Part shown: positions 22,854 through 34,200 of the stretch, piece after piece
Layout: each line of letters begins with the position of its first letter
Position numbering within the stretch: the first letter of the stretch is position 1
Origin: Filobasidium wieringae
Lineage: Eukaryota; Basidiomycota; Tremellomycetes; Filobasidiales; Filobasidiaceae
Direction of reading: 5' to 3'
Assembly: GCA_001600055.1 (NCBI GenBank)
Contig: BCIV01000011.1
Span: 248,001-312,000, forward strand
Length of the DNA stretch: 64,000 bases
Translations under genes and position numbers: made by a program
Notes under the pieces: model-generated
Database searches by the model: none
What the model was told of the DNA's origin: nothing
What the model saw: the letters and a program-made list of their open reading frames with translations, nothing else

Positions 22854-24396
22854 ATGTCAAACCAAGGCTCTTCCTCCTCCCTGACGCTTCCAGCTCTTTT
22901 CTCTCGCACGCTCAAGTCCCTCATTCCCATATTCACCGACGAGCTCTCAACCTCTCTTCCCACAGTGCAAGATACCTTACATAATGCCATAACCGACTTG
23001 GATCTTGCCATCCGGATGATGGCAACTTTAGGAGTTTTCTCTGATAACGAGGAAATGGAGGATGTAGGGGATTCTGAATTGGTCTATATGACTGTGGAAT
23101 GGATTAAAGCGGAGGTTCAGGGAAGAATCAATGGGGACGGTATCAAAGGACGACTAGCTACGTTAGAATCAAGCAAGGTAAGTAACCTTACGCCAATACT
23201 CATTTATCTCAATCCTTACGGAAATACGATTCAACAGTCATCATACGAATCATTCCTCTTTCTCCTAGAATCATACTCCTTCCCAACTCCCCCAGGACTC
23301 GAATACCCTTCGTCATCCACCTCTTCTTCCTCATCCAGCGCATCGCCTCGTGATCCTGCAGCGCGAAGGGAGGCCAAGATAAAACAATATAGACTCGAGA
23401 AGGAGTGGAAGGATAAAGCCGGAGTGAGTCGATTCGGATCGGTATACTTCGCCTTAGCGAGAAATCAGCTAAAGCTGAATCGGAACAGGCCGCCATACCT
23501 GGAACCTCCGTATCGTCTTCCCCATTACCAGCTATTCTAGCCATCCTTAATGATTCCGAATCAAACTCCGAGCCTACTACAAACAATTCGAACCGATTAA
23601 ACATCTCTAGCCCAAGTACATCTGTCAACCCATCTTCTTCCCTTCGTAGCCCGATGCTATCGCTCCTTACCCTCCTCCTCATTCAGTCCATCTCCACCCT
23701 CAACTCAACTCAGGCGGAACTAGATCTGCTGAACGGAGCTAATATGTCTGCGCAGATAATCGAAGAAGATCAAGAGAGGAGGGAAAAGGAGAGGAGAGAG
23801 CTGAGACGGAAACAGGAAGGAGAAAGGGTTGGGTTAAAGGAGGAAGAGAGGTGGAGGTTAGATCTGGATCTTGTTAGACGAAGACAAGGGGGGAAGGTTG
23901 GGGGACTGATTGACGATCGTGGAAAGGTTCGTTGGAATTGTCTGGATAGTTTTGCGTTGATAGTGGTATTGACCTCAATCGGAAGGACAGCCAATGCAAC
24001 CGTTTACGATTCTTCCATCGATGGGATTACAGAACCTTTCGGATCAAGCGAGATTGCAGGCGGAGGTCTTTAGGTCCCCACATCGATTGCCCACCATGAC
24101 GATCGATGAATACCTCGAGGAAGAACGTCGACGAGGCAACATCATCACTGGTGGAGGGTGAGCTAGCCCCCTATCTCTCTCTCATATAGAGAATTGATGT
24201 GTCTTCTTCTGTTTCCTTTAGAGCGGCATCAGAAAACGCACCTACTTCAACAGAGATTCTACAGCTTGCTTCAGAGCAGGATGGAACGCGCGACGCAGAA
24301 GAAAAGGAAGAGGAGAAGAGGAGAAAAGAGGAGGATTGGAGCGTTTATACCGAGTTGAACAAGAAGGGTGCTGGGAATACTATGAACAGGGGTTGA
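22854..24396 (+). CDS. TAP42: TAP42 / alpha4 (IGBP1) phosphatase regulator
   Basis: Binds free catalytic subunits of PP2A-type phosphatases in the TOR pathway. Exons: 22854-23177, 23238-23423, 23489-23926, 23991-24157, 24222-24396 (429 aa, phases join). Family evidence: helical N-terminal repeat region with YESFLFLLESY and the basic segment RREAKIKQYRLEKEW. A central serine-rich insertion follows, then LLLIQSISTLNSTQAELDLL and DDRGKPMQPFTI. The C-terminal signature LPTMTIDEYLEEERRRG is the best conserved block. The tail is charged. The first intron is in frame without a stop, so retention would insert 20 residues; I removed it because splicing gives the conserved helix spacing. Longer than yeast Tap42 (366 aa) owing to the serine-rich insertion. 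Confidence 0.88.
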
Positions 24397-25823
24397 GAGG
24401 TAGAGCTATAGCAGTTCACATAGATTCAGCTCGCGCTCGTCACGACCTCATCGAATACATTTTCTGCTTCGGAGTTGTCTCGCTTCTCATTTTGACAGCT
24501 ATATTTCCCTAGTCTCGTCAATGATACCCTGGAACCTCGATATCAAGCTATCATGGTATCTTACCTAATGGATACGCGAGAGTCAGGTCTGCTTTTACTT
24601 ACAGGCCATGCTCGTCTCGGATCAGGGTCTGGACTTCCTTATTACAAGCACGGTCTTTTTCGACTTACATCCCTTGAGCAAGGTAGCTCCCCTTCTTCGT
24701 AATTCATGATTCCTTCTTGAGAGGAAGTTTGACAAGTACCTTAATATTCAGAGGATGTTTGACCCCTGATGTCGACTGGTGCTGCACCGATGCTTCGTCG
24801 CTGATAGCATTTGGCCATGCGGTGTCCGCCAAATCAACATGCCACCTATTTCTCTCATACATCGATCGTGCTTGTCATGAGCTACCTGAACAAAACCAGA
24901 TCCCATTCATCTACCCCCTTCCTACGCCTAGATAGTACTGCCATCCTGCTCTATGGATCTTCGTGCATCATCATGGTCACACACACGGAACCGGTTGTTG
25001 AACCGTTTCATATGTCCACTCTTCTGGAAAGTTTTTTTCATTACTACTTGTCGCATTCAGACATGAAAATTCGATGCATAGGACAAACGCTTCTAATGTT
25101 CTGATTTCTGCGACGACAAGTCGAGATGCTGTACTGCTGAGATATATCCGGCCCGACTCGGAAAGCGAAAGAGTGAGAGAGTCTGGATAAACTGCAGTAA
25201 TTTCGGCGATCGCGCAAGGAATGTGGCGAGATGTCGAAATTGCCCAGCAATGAATTGAGACATGCAGGACTGACAAATGCTTCGGGCAATGTTTTGCTCT
25301 TCCATCCACATGAAGATTCTTCGAGAGGAGTTGGAATCACTGATGACTCTGCGAACATCAAGCTCAAGTATGAGTGTGCGTGGCTTCGTCCCAACAGTTT
25401 CACGGTCACAAGATCACAAGAACGCGCACAACATCTCGCATTGAAAGTCGTCGGTCGTTTTTTAATCATATGAAAGCTATCTGGTTGGAGTCAGTATGAG
25501 TTGAGACCATACTCCAATACGCTGAACAAGACTTGGAAGCTCTCACATGTAGTCGCTATCCTGAGCAGCCGTCAGACTGATTGAGAACCTGCTGATGACG
25601 CGGCGCTAAAAGTCAGGACCTTACGGCCGGAATTAACTGCCTCCGCGTAATGAATAGACCCAGTCCCCGGAGTGCCAGCTGATCGTGAGGTGCTGGGCGC
25701 ACGAGTATATAACCCTCACATGCTTCACACCGCTATACACGTTGCATATTGGGGATTCTGACCGCGACTACGAACTACCAAAATACCAGAGCACCAAAAG
25801 GCATTACACACCTTGTCGATATC
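24397..25823. other. 1.4-kb intergenic region, no supported gene
   Basis: I see no frame with family resemblance. The longest, minus-strand 25044-25469 (141 codons), has no recognisable motif and could be chance. A good TATATAA box at 25706-25712 lies 112 bp before the glutathione transferase ATG and marks that promoter. Confidence 0.45.
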
Positions 25824-26751
25824 ATGTCTAAGCCATCAGTAACTCTTTATACCCACAGGGGACCAGGGTTAGTCTGTCACAACTTGAAGTGCATAACGTC
25901 AAGCTGAACATCTCCATACAGCCCCAACCCATACAAGGTCTCATTTTTGCTCGAAGCTCTAGGCGTGTCTTACGAATGTGTCGGCCTCGAATTCGGTGAT
26001 GATCCCGAAAAAGGGGTGAAGAGCCAGAAGTACTTGAATATCTGCCCGAACGGAAGAGTTCCTGCTATTGTCGATCACGACAACAACGATCTGGTCGTTT
26101 GGGAGGTGAGCCTATGTGACCATTCTTTCTTTCTTCCTTCTGAAACGATGAACCTTGTCGATCACAGTCTGGAGCCATTTTGTATTACCTCTGTGAGAAG
26201 TATGACAAAGAGGGCAAATTCTTTGGAAAGACCATCGAGGAAAAGACCGAAGTTATGGGTAAATAGCGTATCAATTTCATTCTACGCACTGCTGCGTACT
26301 AATCACAAGTGGTTTGCCATCATGTGTAGTCTGGCTCACATTCCAACTCAGTGGACTCGGGCCCGCCCAAGGCCAAGTCAACTGGTTCTTGCATTACCAC
26401 GAGAAATCGACCGGAGAAGCTGCTGGCGATTCCATCCATAAGCGATACCGGGACGAATGCGACAGACTATTTAAGGTCCTCGAGAAACGTTTGGGAGAGC
26501 AGGAGAATAAGGGAGGTTTCGTTGCCTTGGACAGGCTTACGTAGGTCTTTTCGATCGCAGCAAAAACCGTCAAACCCCAACTTACACCCCAATTTTCATA
26601 CAGAATCGCCGATCTTGCTTTCCACTCTTGGCTGCGTATCGCTTACTTTGCAAAGATCAACTTCGATGGTTACCCCAAGCTTCAGACTTACGTCGACAAG
26701 CTCGAGGCCATGGATATCGTTAAGAACGCATCCGCTAAGATGCCCCAATGA
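25824..26751 (+). CDS. glutathione S-transferase, Ure2-like
   Basis: Cytosolic glutathione transferase of the fungal Ure2/YfcG-type group. Exons: 25824-25867, 25922-26105, 26168-26258, 26330-26540, 26604-26751 (225 aa, phases join). The N-terminal thioredoxin fold runs SVTLYTHRGPGPNPYKVSF, has the cis-Pro loop NICPNGRVPAIVD, and the glutathione-contacting ESGAILYYL created across an intron. The all-alpha C-terminal domain contains WLTFQLSGLGPAQGQ, a hallmark of this subgroup, and IADLAFHSWLRI. There is no prion-like N-terminal extension, so a nitrogen-regulatory role like that of yeast Ure2 is not indicated; detoxification or a peroxidase role is more likely. A TATA box sits 112 bp upstream. 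Confidence 0.92.
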
Positions 26752-26904
26752 GCAGAGAAGCGTGAAGATAAATTTGTCATTGTACCATGAAGCCGTATCC
26801 GGATGAAAGTGATGCCAACCTTGTCATGTAGTTGGCAATAACGGCTGGTGAAACAGCCAGTAAGCTGAAGATGACCAAGAATGGTCAACCTTGAGTCAGG
26901 AAAC

Positions 26905-27837
26905 TTAGATCCAATCATCTATCGTATTACACATGGATTGGAAGGCCTCTCTAGAGGAGAAGAAATGATCACCTCCTGGAATTCTTTTAACCCGTAACGA
27001 AGCTGCCGTATCCGAAGTGACTTTCTTGATGTAGTTCGTGTAGTCCGCTTCGGCGGTGAACTGATCTCGATCGCCATAAAGCAAAAGCATCTTGCTCTTC
27101 TCCCCCTGCGCGTGACACTGCTGAGTAAGGGTAGCCTCCATTGCCTGAACATAGGTGCCGAATCTGAATGGAATCAAAAACATGGAGGTGAAACCCATGG
27201 GTGGCGAGATGAGCAGGTATCGATAATCGAAAGGATTACGGCGTAAGCTGGATAAGGCCGGACAAGCTGATGCTGCCAGTGCTCCAAAAGAATAGCCCTA
27301 GAATAGGAACGATCAAGCACAGACGTAGGCAGTATTAGAGATAAAAGGACATACACAACAAAATATCGTATATACAGATTCCGTTGAGTCTGTCAGGTCG
27401 ATAACGGTATTCACTTGATCCACCTGGTTCTTGATCAACCAATTGACGACCTGGGCAAAGTCGTGCCGTTCTGGCTCTCCCGTCCAGGAGGCTCTCCCTC
27501 CAGATCCCTCCGTGCCTCGTGAGTTATATAGCAGAACGCTGATTCCCTGAGCTAAGAAACGCTCTGCTACCGATTGAACAACCCTTCGATTTAAAGCTTA
27601 GTCATGGAAGCGTTTTCTCAGTCAGATATGGCTCACCGGTCGTGCATGGAACCCCCTAGGTAAGGATATGGATGAGACACAACTGCCCATCTCTTGCTAG
27701 AACTCGCTGCTCTCCGTCATCTTAGTACGGGTGTTTTCAAAACACAAGGGGTCTTATTCACATCCTTTCTTTGCCCTGTACAATCTCCCTTCCAGCGATA
27801 TTTGATCATTTTGTACGGGTATTCGACACTCCATCAT
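26905..27837 (-). CDS. alpha/beta hydrolase fold protein
   Basis: Small serine hydrolase-like protein of unknown substrate. Well-supported minus-strand exons are about 27690-27637, 27583-27355 and 27297-26905; a first exon starting at ATG 27837 is likely, but its splice junction is not resolved. Family marks, in order: VVSHPYPYLGGSMHDR, VLLYNSRGTEGSGG, the nucleophile elbow GYSFG (Ser), the acid region LLLYGDRDQF and the catalytic His in IPGGDHFF. It resembles the uncharacterised fungal and bacterial hydrolases with the SHPxPxLGG oxyanion loop. The triad appears complete, so it is probably active. It is convergent with the glutathione transferase and divergent from GCN1. Confidence 0.75.
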
Positions 27838-28218
27838 GTAGGATGGAGGGAGGGTACGAGAGAGAAGGATGCGTGGCTTATGAAGCTTCTGGGTTGACGA
27901 CAATTGAGGAGCCGCAGTATTCGAATTCTGTGAAGGAAGGATCTATATGGAGGATATGAAGGGGCAGGTACATCAAACGTCATCTACGGTTCCGCTTGTA
28001 GAGTTATCCCGCGCTTCTAATTGGAACCGGCGGCTTCAAGCGAAGTTGAAACTCTAGATCGATCGTTTCACCCATGAATTCAGGCCTTTGAGCTGTACAA
28101 GTGGCCAGCAAGAAAGACTGAACTGTATCACAGCTTCGTTTGTACCACCACCTCATATCGAGAATCTGCAATCGTGTCGTCAAATAGAGCTTTCAAGAAG
28201 CTCCAGAAGCGCCCTGGT
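27838..28218. promoter_or_regulatory. divergent region between hydrolase and GCN1
   Basis: 380 bp serving both divergent genes. No clear motif was seen. GCN1 might start slightly upstream if a non-canonical first exon exists, but no in-frame ATG is present before 28219. Confidence 0.4.
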
Positions 28219-31200
28219 ATGCGCGCTGAATCAAAAGTAGAGGAATGGATGAACAAACCTGGAGAGGCCTCCGGTAGTGAAGACGAAGAAGACGTAGATG
28301 AGGAGGGAAGTCAGCCGGGCGAAGACGATTCCGACTTGCTCGACGTAGACTACGTCGAGCGACAGATATTTACCGGCCGTACGGGAGCCAGACTGAATTT
28401 CCTTAGGAATGGATTCGAAGTAACGCCTCAGAGTAAGTACTGCTTTGCCTTTTTTCTAGCACAGCTTGCCGTTTGCTGATTCTTGAGTTTTGATTGTGTT
28501 ACAGTCGCATCTAATGCTGAAGCTGCTGATCTGGTGAATGTTTTAACGCAAGCACTGCTGAGGTTATCAGACGAGAAATCGCACGAGGCTATCATCCAAG
28601 CTTTACTGAAACTGGCTATAAAGGAGAATGAGGCAGAAGGCGATGAGAAGAAGGATAGAATATGGAGAATGCTTGTTAAGTTCGCTCATGACGAGTTGGA
28701 GCGAGCCAGTTCGCCCAGTCGAACGTTAGTATAACATCACTCAAACAAACAATCTTTTTAGCTCACTGTCTGCATTCATCAGCGTCGCAACTGCTACTCT
28801 GTATCCTTTGATGACCCTTTCCCACACTCTCTTCGATACTCTAGCGAAAACGCAAGCAGATGCTTCTTCCAGCGTTCTATTCAGGCCCATAGTTATTGCG
28901 GTCGCGTATGCTTTGGACGGAGTTTTGACTCCCAGAGAAGGGAAGGCCAGGTTGAAGGATACAGTTAGGCAGGGAGCTTTGGTCAAGACAAGGCGTTTGA
29001 TTCGAAGCGTAAGCATCTCAAGATTTTTTCAACAGATAGCCTATCTTCATACAATCATCCTTTCATAGAACTATCGACTGATACCTCAAGTGGTGGATCT
29101 GCTACACGATTCACTGAGCAAATTCGGCGATCGCCTAGTGCCTATGTTGGGTGTAACTATGGGAGTATCGATTCGTCTCAAAGTTCTACCCAAGCAGAAA
29201 GATACGGACCAGGAACTGTTGAAGGACAAGTATGCGCGAGAGCAGAAGGATCGAATGATCAAGGTGTTTGTCGAGCGAGTATTAGGAGCAAAAAGCCCTC
29301 TTCCTCGGAGAGTATATGTACGGCCTCCAGCTTTTGATCGTTTCTTGAAAACAAAACTGAGTAGTCTTAACATGTGATACAGGGCGCGTTCGATGATTTA
29401 TGGACCACGCTGGCTGATAAGGATGTGTTCTTCGAGACGATCGTACCAGTCGTGGATAAGCTGTTGATCAGGAGCCCAGAAACCGGTTTACCAAGTGAGC
29501 TGTTGGTGCTGTGGTATTGGCCGTCGGGCAATAATTGACGAAGCTTCCATCTGATTCAGTCATCACCCATATCTGTGAGGCATCCGTAGTAGACATGTCT
29601 TCTTTGGTCCCAAAGAAACTCGTTCCCGGAATTATCTCTGCCTCAAAATCTGCTAAACGAGAAAACCGCTCGGCTGCAGTATCTTTCTGTCAGTCCTTGG
29701 CAAAACGACTGGACACGGAAGCTCAAGGTCGTTTGATGGGCGAGATCATGGCTCTTCCAGCAACGGGAAAGAGTACCGGACCGGACAACCGAATAGCATT
29801 GTTCAAGATGGCTGAAACCCTTTCTGCGAATGCTTTCACATCTGGGATCGCAGTCACAGCGCTCATACCACTATTGTCGAAAGAAGCGAATGAAACCGCC
29901 GCGGAGACATTGTGTGCAGCCTTGACGCCTCATCTGGCTCTATGCATCGCTGAGGACATTGGTCAGCCTGACGAAAAGCTGGTCGCCACCTTGAAGAAAG
30001 ATTTAACGTCGATGAAGACAACTTTGAGACGTCAGATCTTATTGGTGGTAGCCGACGCTCTTTGGTCGAGTGGAACCGCAAGCAATTGGTCTACTGCAGG
30101 TACTCGAATAGCCGAGTCAATTATGCCTAGTCTTGAAACCAGCTTCAAATCTGCTGCTGCCTTGACAACTGCCTCTGCTGTGAACACTTTGTTAGAGCCA
30201 TACATGGCTGTCGCTTTAGTGGCTGGCCCTCTGACAACCCATCTCTCCACGAACCCAAAAATCGCTGCTCTACAAAGCGCTATGACTGGATTGATGACAC
30301 TCAAACCTAAGGCATCCTTCCTGCTAAGCGACAAGACCTGGCGAAAAGTACTCGCAGACGAAACGGACCCTGCGCAAAATGCGAGAATTAGAGTCTGGTT
30401 GATCCGTGCTACTGAGGCAGCTATTGAGCGGAATGCGGGAGTCAAGGTCGATAGTTCCATTCGTTTGGCGACGATCGCCCCGCTAGTCGCCTCTATGTTC
30501 GAAGGAGTGGACCTAACGACAAGGCAATCTGCTTCGGAAGCTATACTCAATCTGATCGTCAAACAACCCAGATCTTTTGGGGATCATCTGGTACAGAGTA
30601 TTGACAGTTGGCTCGATCACCGAGCTGCAGAAACTGCTAGTCTCAGCGATCAGCGAGAAGTCGCTCTACGTTCTCAACAAATTCGGTTGATCAATCAGGT
30701 TCTGGTCGCATTGATCAAAGCTCGGCCGGAGACCAGCTCCTCGGCGAAACATCCAGCTGATAGTCTTCTGCTTCAAACCATGTTGCTCTCCCATCACCCT
30801 TACCTGGGTAGCAGCGCATCTCAGGTCTGGCTTGATACAGCTGTCACGGCCGGTCGGGATCCTGCTCTCATCGCCCAATCAGAAATGACCGAGATCACCG
30901 CAAAAATCCGCCAAACTTTGCAAGACGAGCATGCTACGACGGCACGCAAACAAGCAGGGTTAAGGGCTTTATCCACTGTGGTGTTCATAGCACCTCATCA
31001 TTACATCCCAGCAATCGTACAGGAAGTAACAGTTGATCTCGATCCGACTAGTCTGGACTTCATTGGAGAATTTGAGCTTGGGGTGTGGCAAACACCAGCG
31101 GACGAGACCTTCGTTGACGTTTTAAGTCAGAAGAAGGACGCTGCTCTGAACAAAAACAGCAAGAACTATGCTCAAGATAAATGGGACCAGGAAGTTAGGG

Positions 31201-34200
31201 ATTCTATTGCCAAGAAGAAGGCGGGTGGTACCTTGTCTAAGCAGGATCAAGCTCTTGTAACGGCGCAGGTCGCTAAAGAGGCTGCTGTTCGTGAGCAGAT
31301 GCAGCAGCTGCAAGAGAAGCTTGGGCGAACTTTGAGCGTTATTAGAGCATTGCTGAATGGTCGCACTGACACCTTCGATAACCACCTGCCGCAAATCCTT
31401 AGCGTTGTGATCGCTACAGCGATCGGACCAGCCGCATTTCTGGTTGGAGAGGAAGCGTGCTCTCTGTATCTGGTGAGATTCTCATTTGACTTCGTTGCCA
31501 CTTACTCGCATCCACTGACTGCCTCTGTAACCAAAATAGGATCTAAGTGTAGTCTGTGAAGACGTCGATCTGAATACAGCGAGGTTTGTGGGTGTGAACC
31601 TACTTCGCGCCCAAGGCAGTCAGACGATTCCCGAGAATCTTGCGATCGAGACTGTAAACGGTAAGTCATGGTATAGATCATAGAGAGATGTTTGCTTCCT
31701 GATTCTACGAAACTTTTTTTTTTTTGAATTCAGAGCAATGCTTGCGTGTCCTTCATAGCTTGCATACTAGCAGTCACCAAGGGCGTTTCACTCCTGCAAC
31801 TCTCGTTTATATCTTGCCTCTGCTTTCCTTGGTGATTCAGAACAACGGTCTTGGCGATGTGGACGAGAAGCGCGAGAATGCAGCCGAGCAGCTCACACTT
31901 GTTGTGGAATTACTGTCCAACATCGTTGGTAGCATGACGCCACTGAACTACCCTCGTATCACCGTTGCCAAGGACCTTATATCTGTTTCTGAGAAGCAAC
32001 CCAGTCAAGCCAAGGCTGGTATGGCCGCTCTTGCAAGGCTGGGCGAGACCATCCAAGACAACGCTACTGCCGAAGAAATCCAGGCATTGATTGGCGGAAT
32101 TCTCAGCCAAGAATCTTACGTTCGAAATGGATCTCTACAAGCGCTTCAACCTCTTGACTTAACGGAAATGGCGTTCTCAGTCGAGATATTCATCGGTCGG
32201 TTTGACAACGATGAACCTAATGTGGTCTTAGCGGATGCGATTTGGGAGGACAATGGTCTGGACGTGACCGATGACTACCTCGGTAAACTTTTACCGTTCC
32301 TTCAGCATGACGTTGCTGTCATCCGTAACGGAACTGCCCAAGCGCTTGCGGAAGCTACGGCTCAATTCCCAGAGAAGGTCAAGCAGGTTCTCGAAGGTTT
32401 ACGATCCCTATATGTCGAGAAGGCACGATTACTGGCTCCAGAGTTTGACCGTTTTGGTATGGTTATCCCTGAGTCTTTGGATCGACAAGATCCGTCTCAC
32501 GTAAGAGTAGCTGTTGCACGAGCTTTGCAAGCGCTCAGTCCTCTAATGGAGAAAGCCCACGTGCTTGCATTGTTTGATTTCCTTGTCATCGAGGAGGCTT
32601 TGGGCGATCGAGCTTCGGAAGTCCGTCAAGCTCTTCTGGCAGCTGGAGTTACTGTTGTTGACGAACATGGAAGTAAAGTGGTCAGCGAGTTGATTGCCCG
32701 ATTCGAGGCGTACCTCGCTCAACCTATCAACGCCTCTTCTGAAGCGGATTTCGTGAAGGAAGGCGTTATCGTTTTATTCGGACGATTGGCGAAACACTTA
32801 CCTGCCGGAGACAGACGAACTCCAATCATTATCGATCGTCTCCTTCTGGCATTAGAGACTCCTTCGGAAATTGTTCAAATTGCAGTCGCAGACTGTCTTC
32901 CACCGCTAGTCAAGGTAGCTGCGGATCAGACCGAGTCGTTCATTGAGCGTCTTTTCGAGACCTTAATCACCGGAGCGAAGTACGCGGCCAGACGAGGGGC
33001 AGCATACGGTCTTGCAGGTTTGGTGAAAGGAAGAGGGTTGTCGGTTCTGTCGGAGAACGAATTGATGGACAGACTCGCAGAGGCTGCGCAAGACAAAAAG
33101 AACTATCAATCCAGACAAGGTGCCGTATTCGCATACGAGACTTTGACTGCAACTTTGGGTCGAGCGTTTGAGCCATATCTAATTTCTGTCGTACCTTCGC
33201 TTTTGACCCTCTTTGGTGATTCCCAAGCTGATGTTCGGGAAGCGACATCTGACGCTGCCAAGGTCATCATGTCCAAAATCTCTGGACACTGTGTTAAGCA
33301 GATTCTTCCTCTCCTTTTGTCTGGATTGGAAGAAAAGCAATGGAGAACCAAGAAGGGTTCCATCGAGCTTCTCGGAGCAATGGCGTTCTGCGCTCCTAAA
33401 CAGTTATCTTACTCCTTGCCGACTATCATTCCCCAACTGACCGGCGTCCTCACTGACTCTCACGCCCAAGTCAGGACTGCTGCCAATACCAGCTTGAAGA
33501 CTTTCGGCGAGGTGCTCAGCAACCCAGAAATCAAGAAGTTGCAGCCCATCCTGCTGAAAGCATTGGCGGATCCCACGAGCAAGACCGCTCAAGCGTTGAC
33601 TTCATTGCTTGCTACTTCATTCGAGCATTACCTAGACTCGCCTTCGTTGGCACTAGTTGTCCCTATCCTTGATCGTGGTCTCAAAGAGCGCAGCTCCGAG
33701 ACCAAGCGGAAGTCGGTCCTTATCGTGGGCAACATGGCGTCCCTGACTGAATCTCGCGATTTCATACCTTATCTGGGACAATTACTGCCTCTTATCCAAT
33801 CGGTTTTGGTCGATCCCGTCCCTGAAGCTCGAGCCACTGCTGCTAAGGCCTTAGGAACTCTGGTCGAACGTCTAGGTGAAGAGAACTTCCCATCGCTTGT
33901 TACGAAGCTGCTTCAGACATTGCGATCAGATACTTCAGGTGTTGATAGGCAAGGAGCTGCTCAAGGTTTGAGTGAAGTTCTTGCTGGATTGGGAATCGGA
34001 CGTATGGAAGGCTTGCTGCCAGATATCATCACCAACGCTTCGAGCCCCCGTTCGTATGTCCGTGAGGGATTTATCTCGCTTCTCGTTTATCTGCCCGCTA
34101 CCTTTGGTCAACGTTTCGCGCCTCATCTTGGGCGTATCATTCCTCCAATCCTTGGAGGGTTAGCTGACGAATCAGAATACGTACGCGATGCGTCGATGCG

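Noticed and set aside
25044..25469. 141-codon minus-strand frame
   Set aside because: No recognisable motif and no splice or promoter support; compatible with chance.
28174..28218. GCN1 start at 28174
   Set aside because: The codon is GTG; the first in-frame ATG is 28219.
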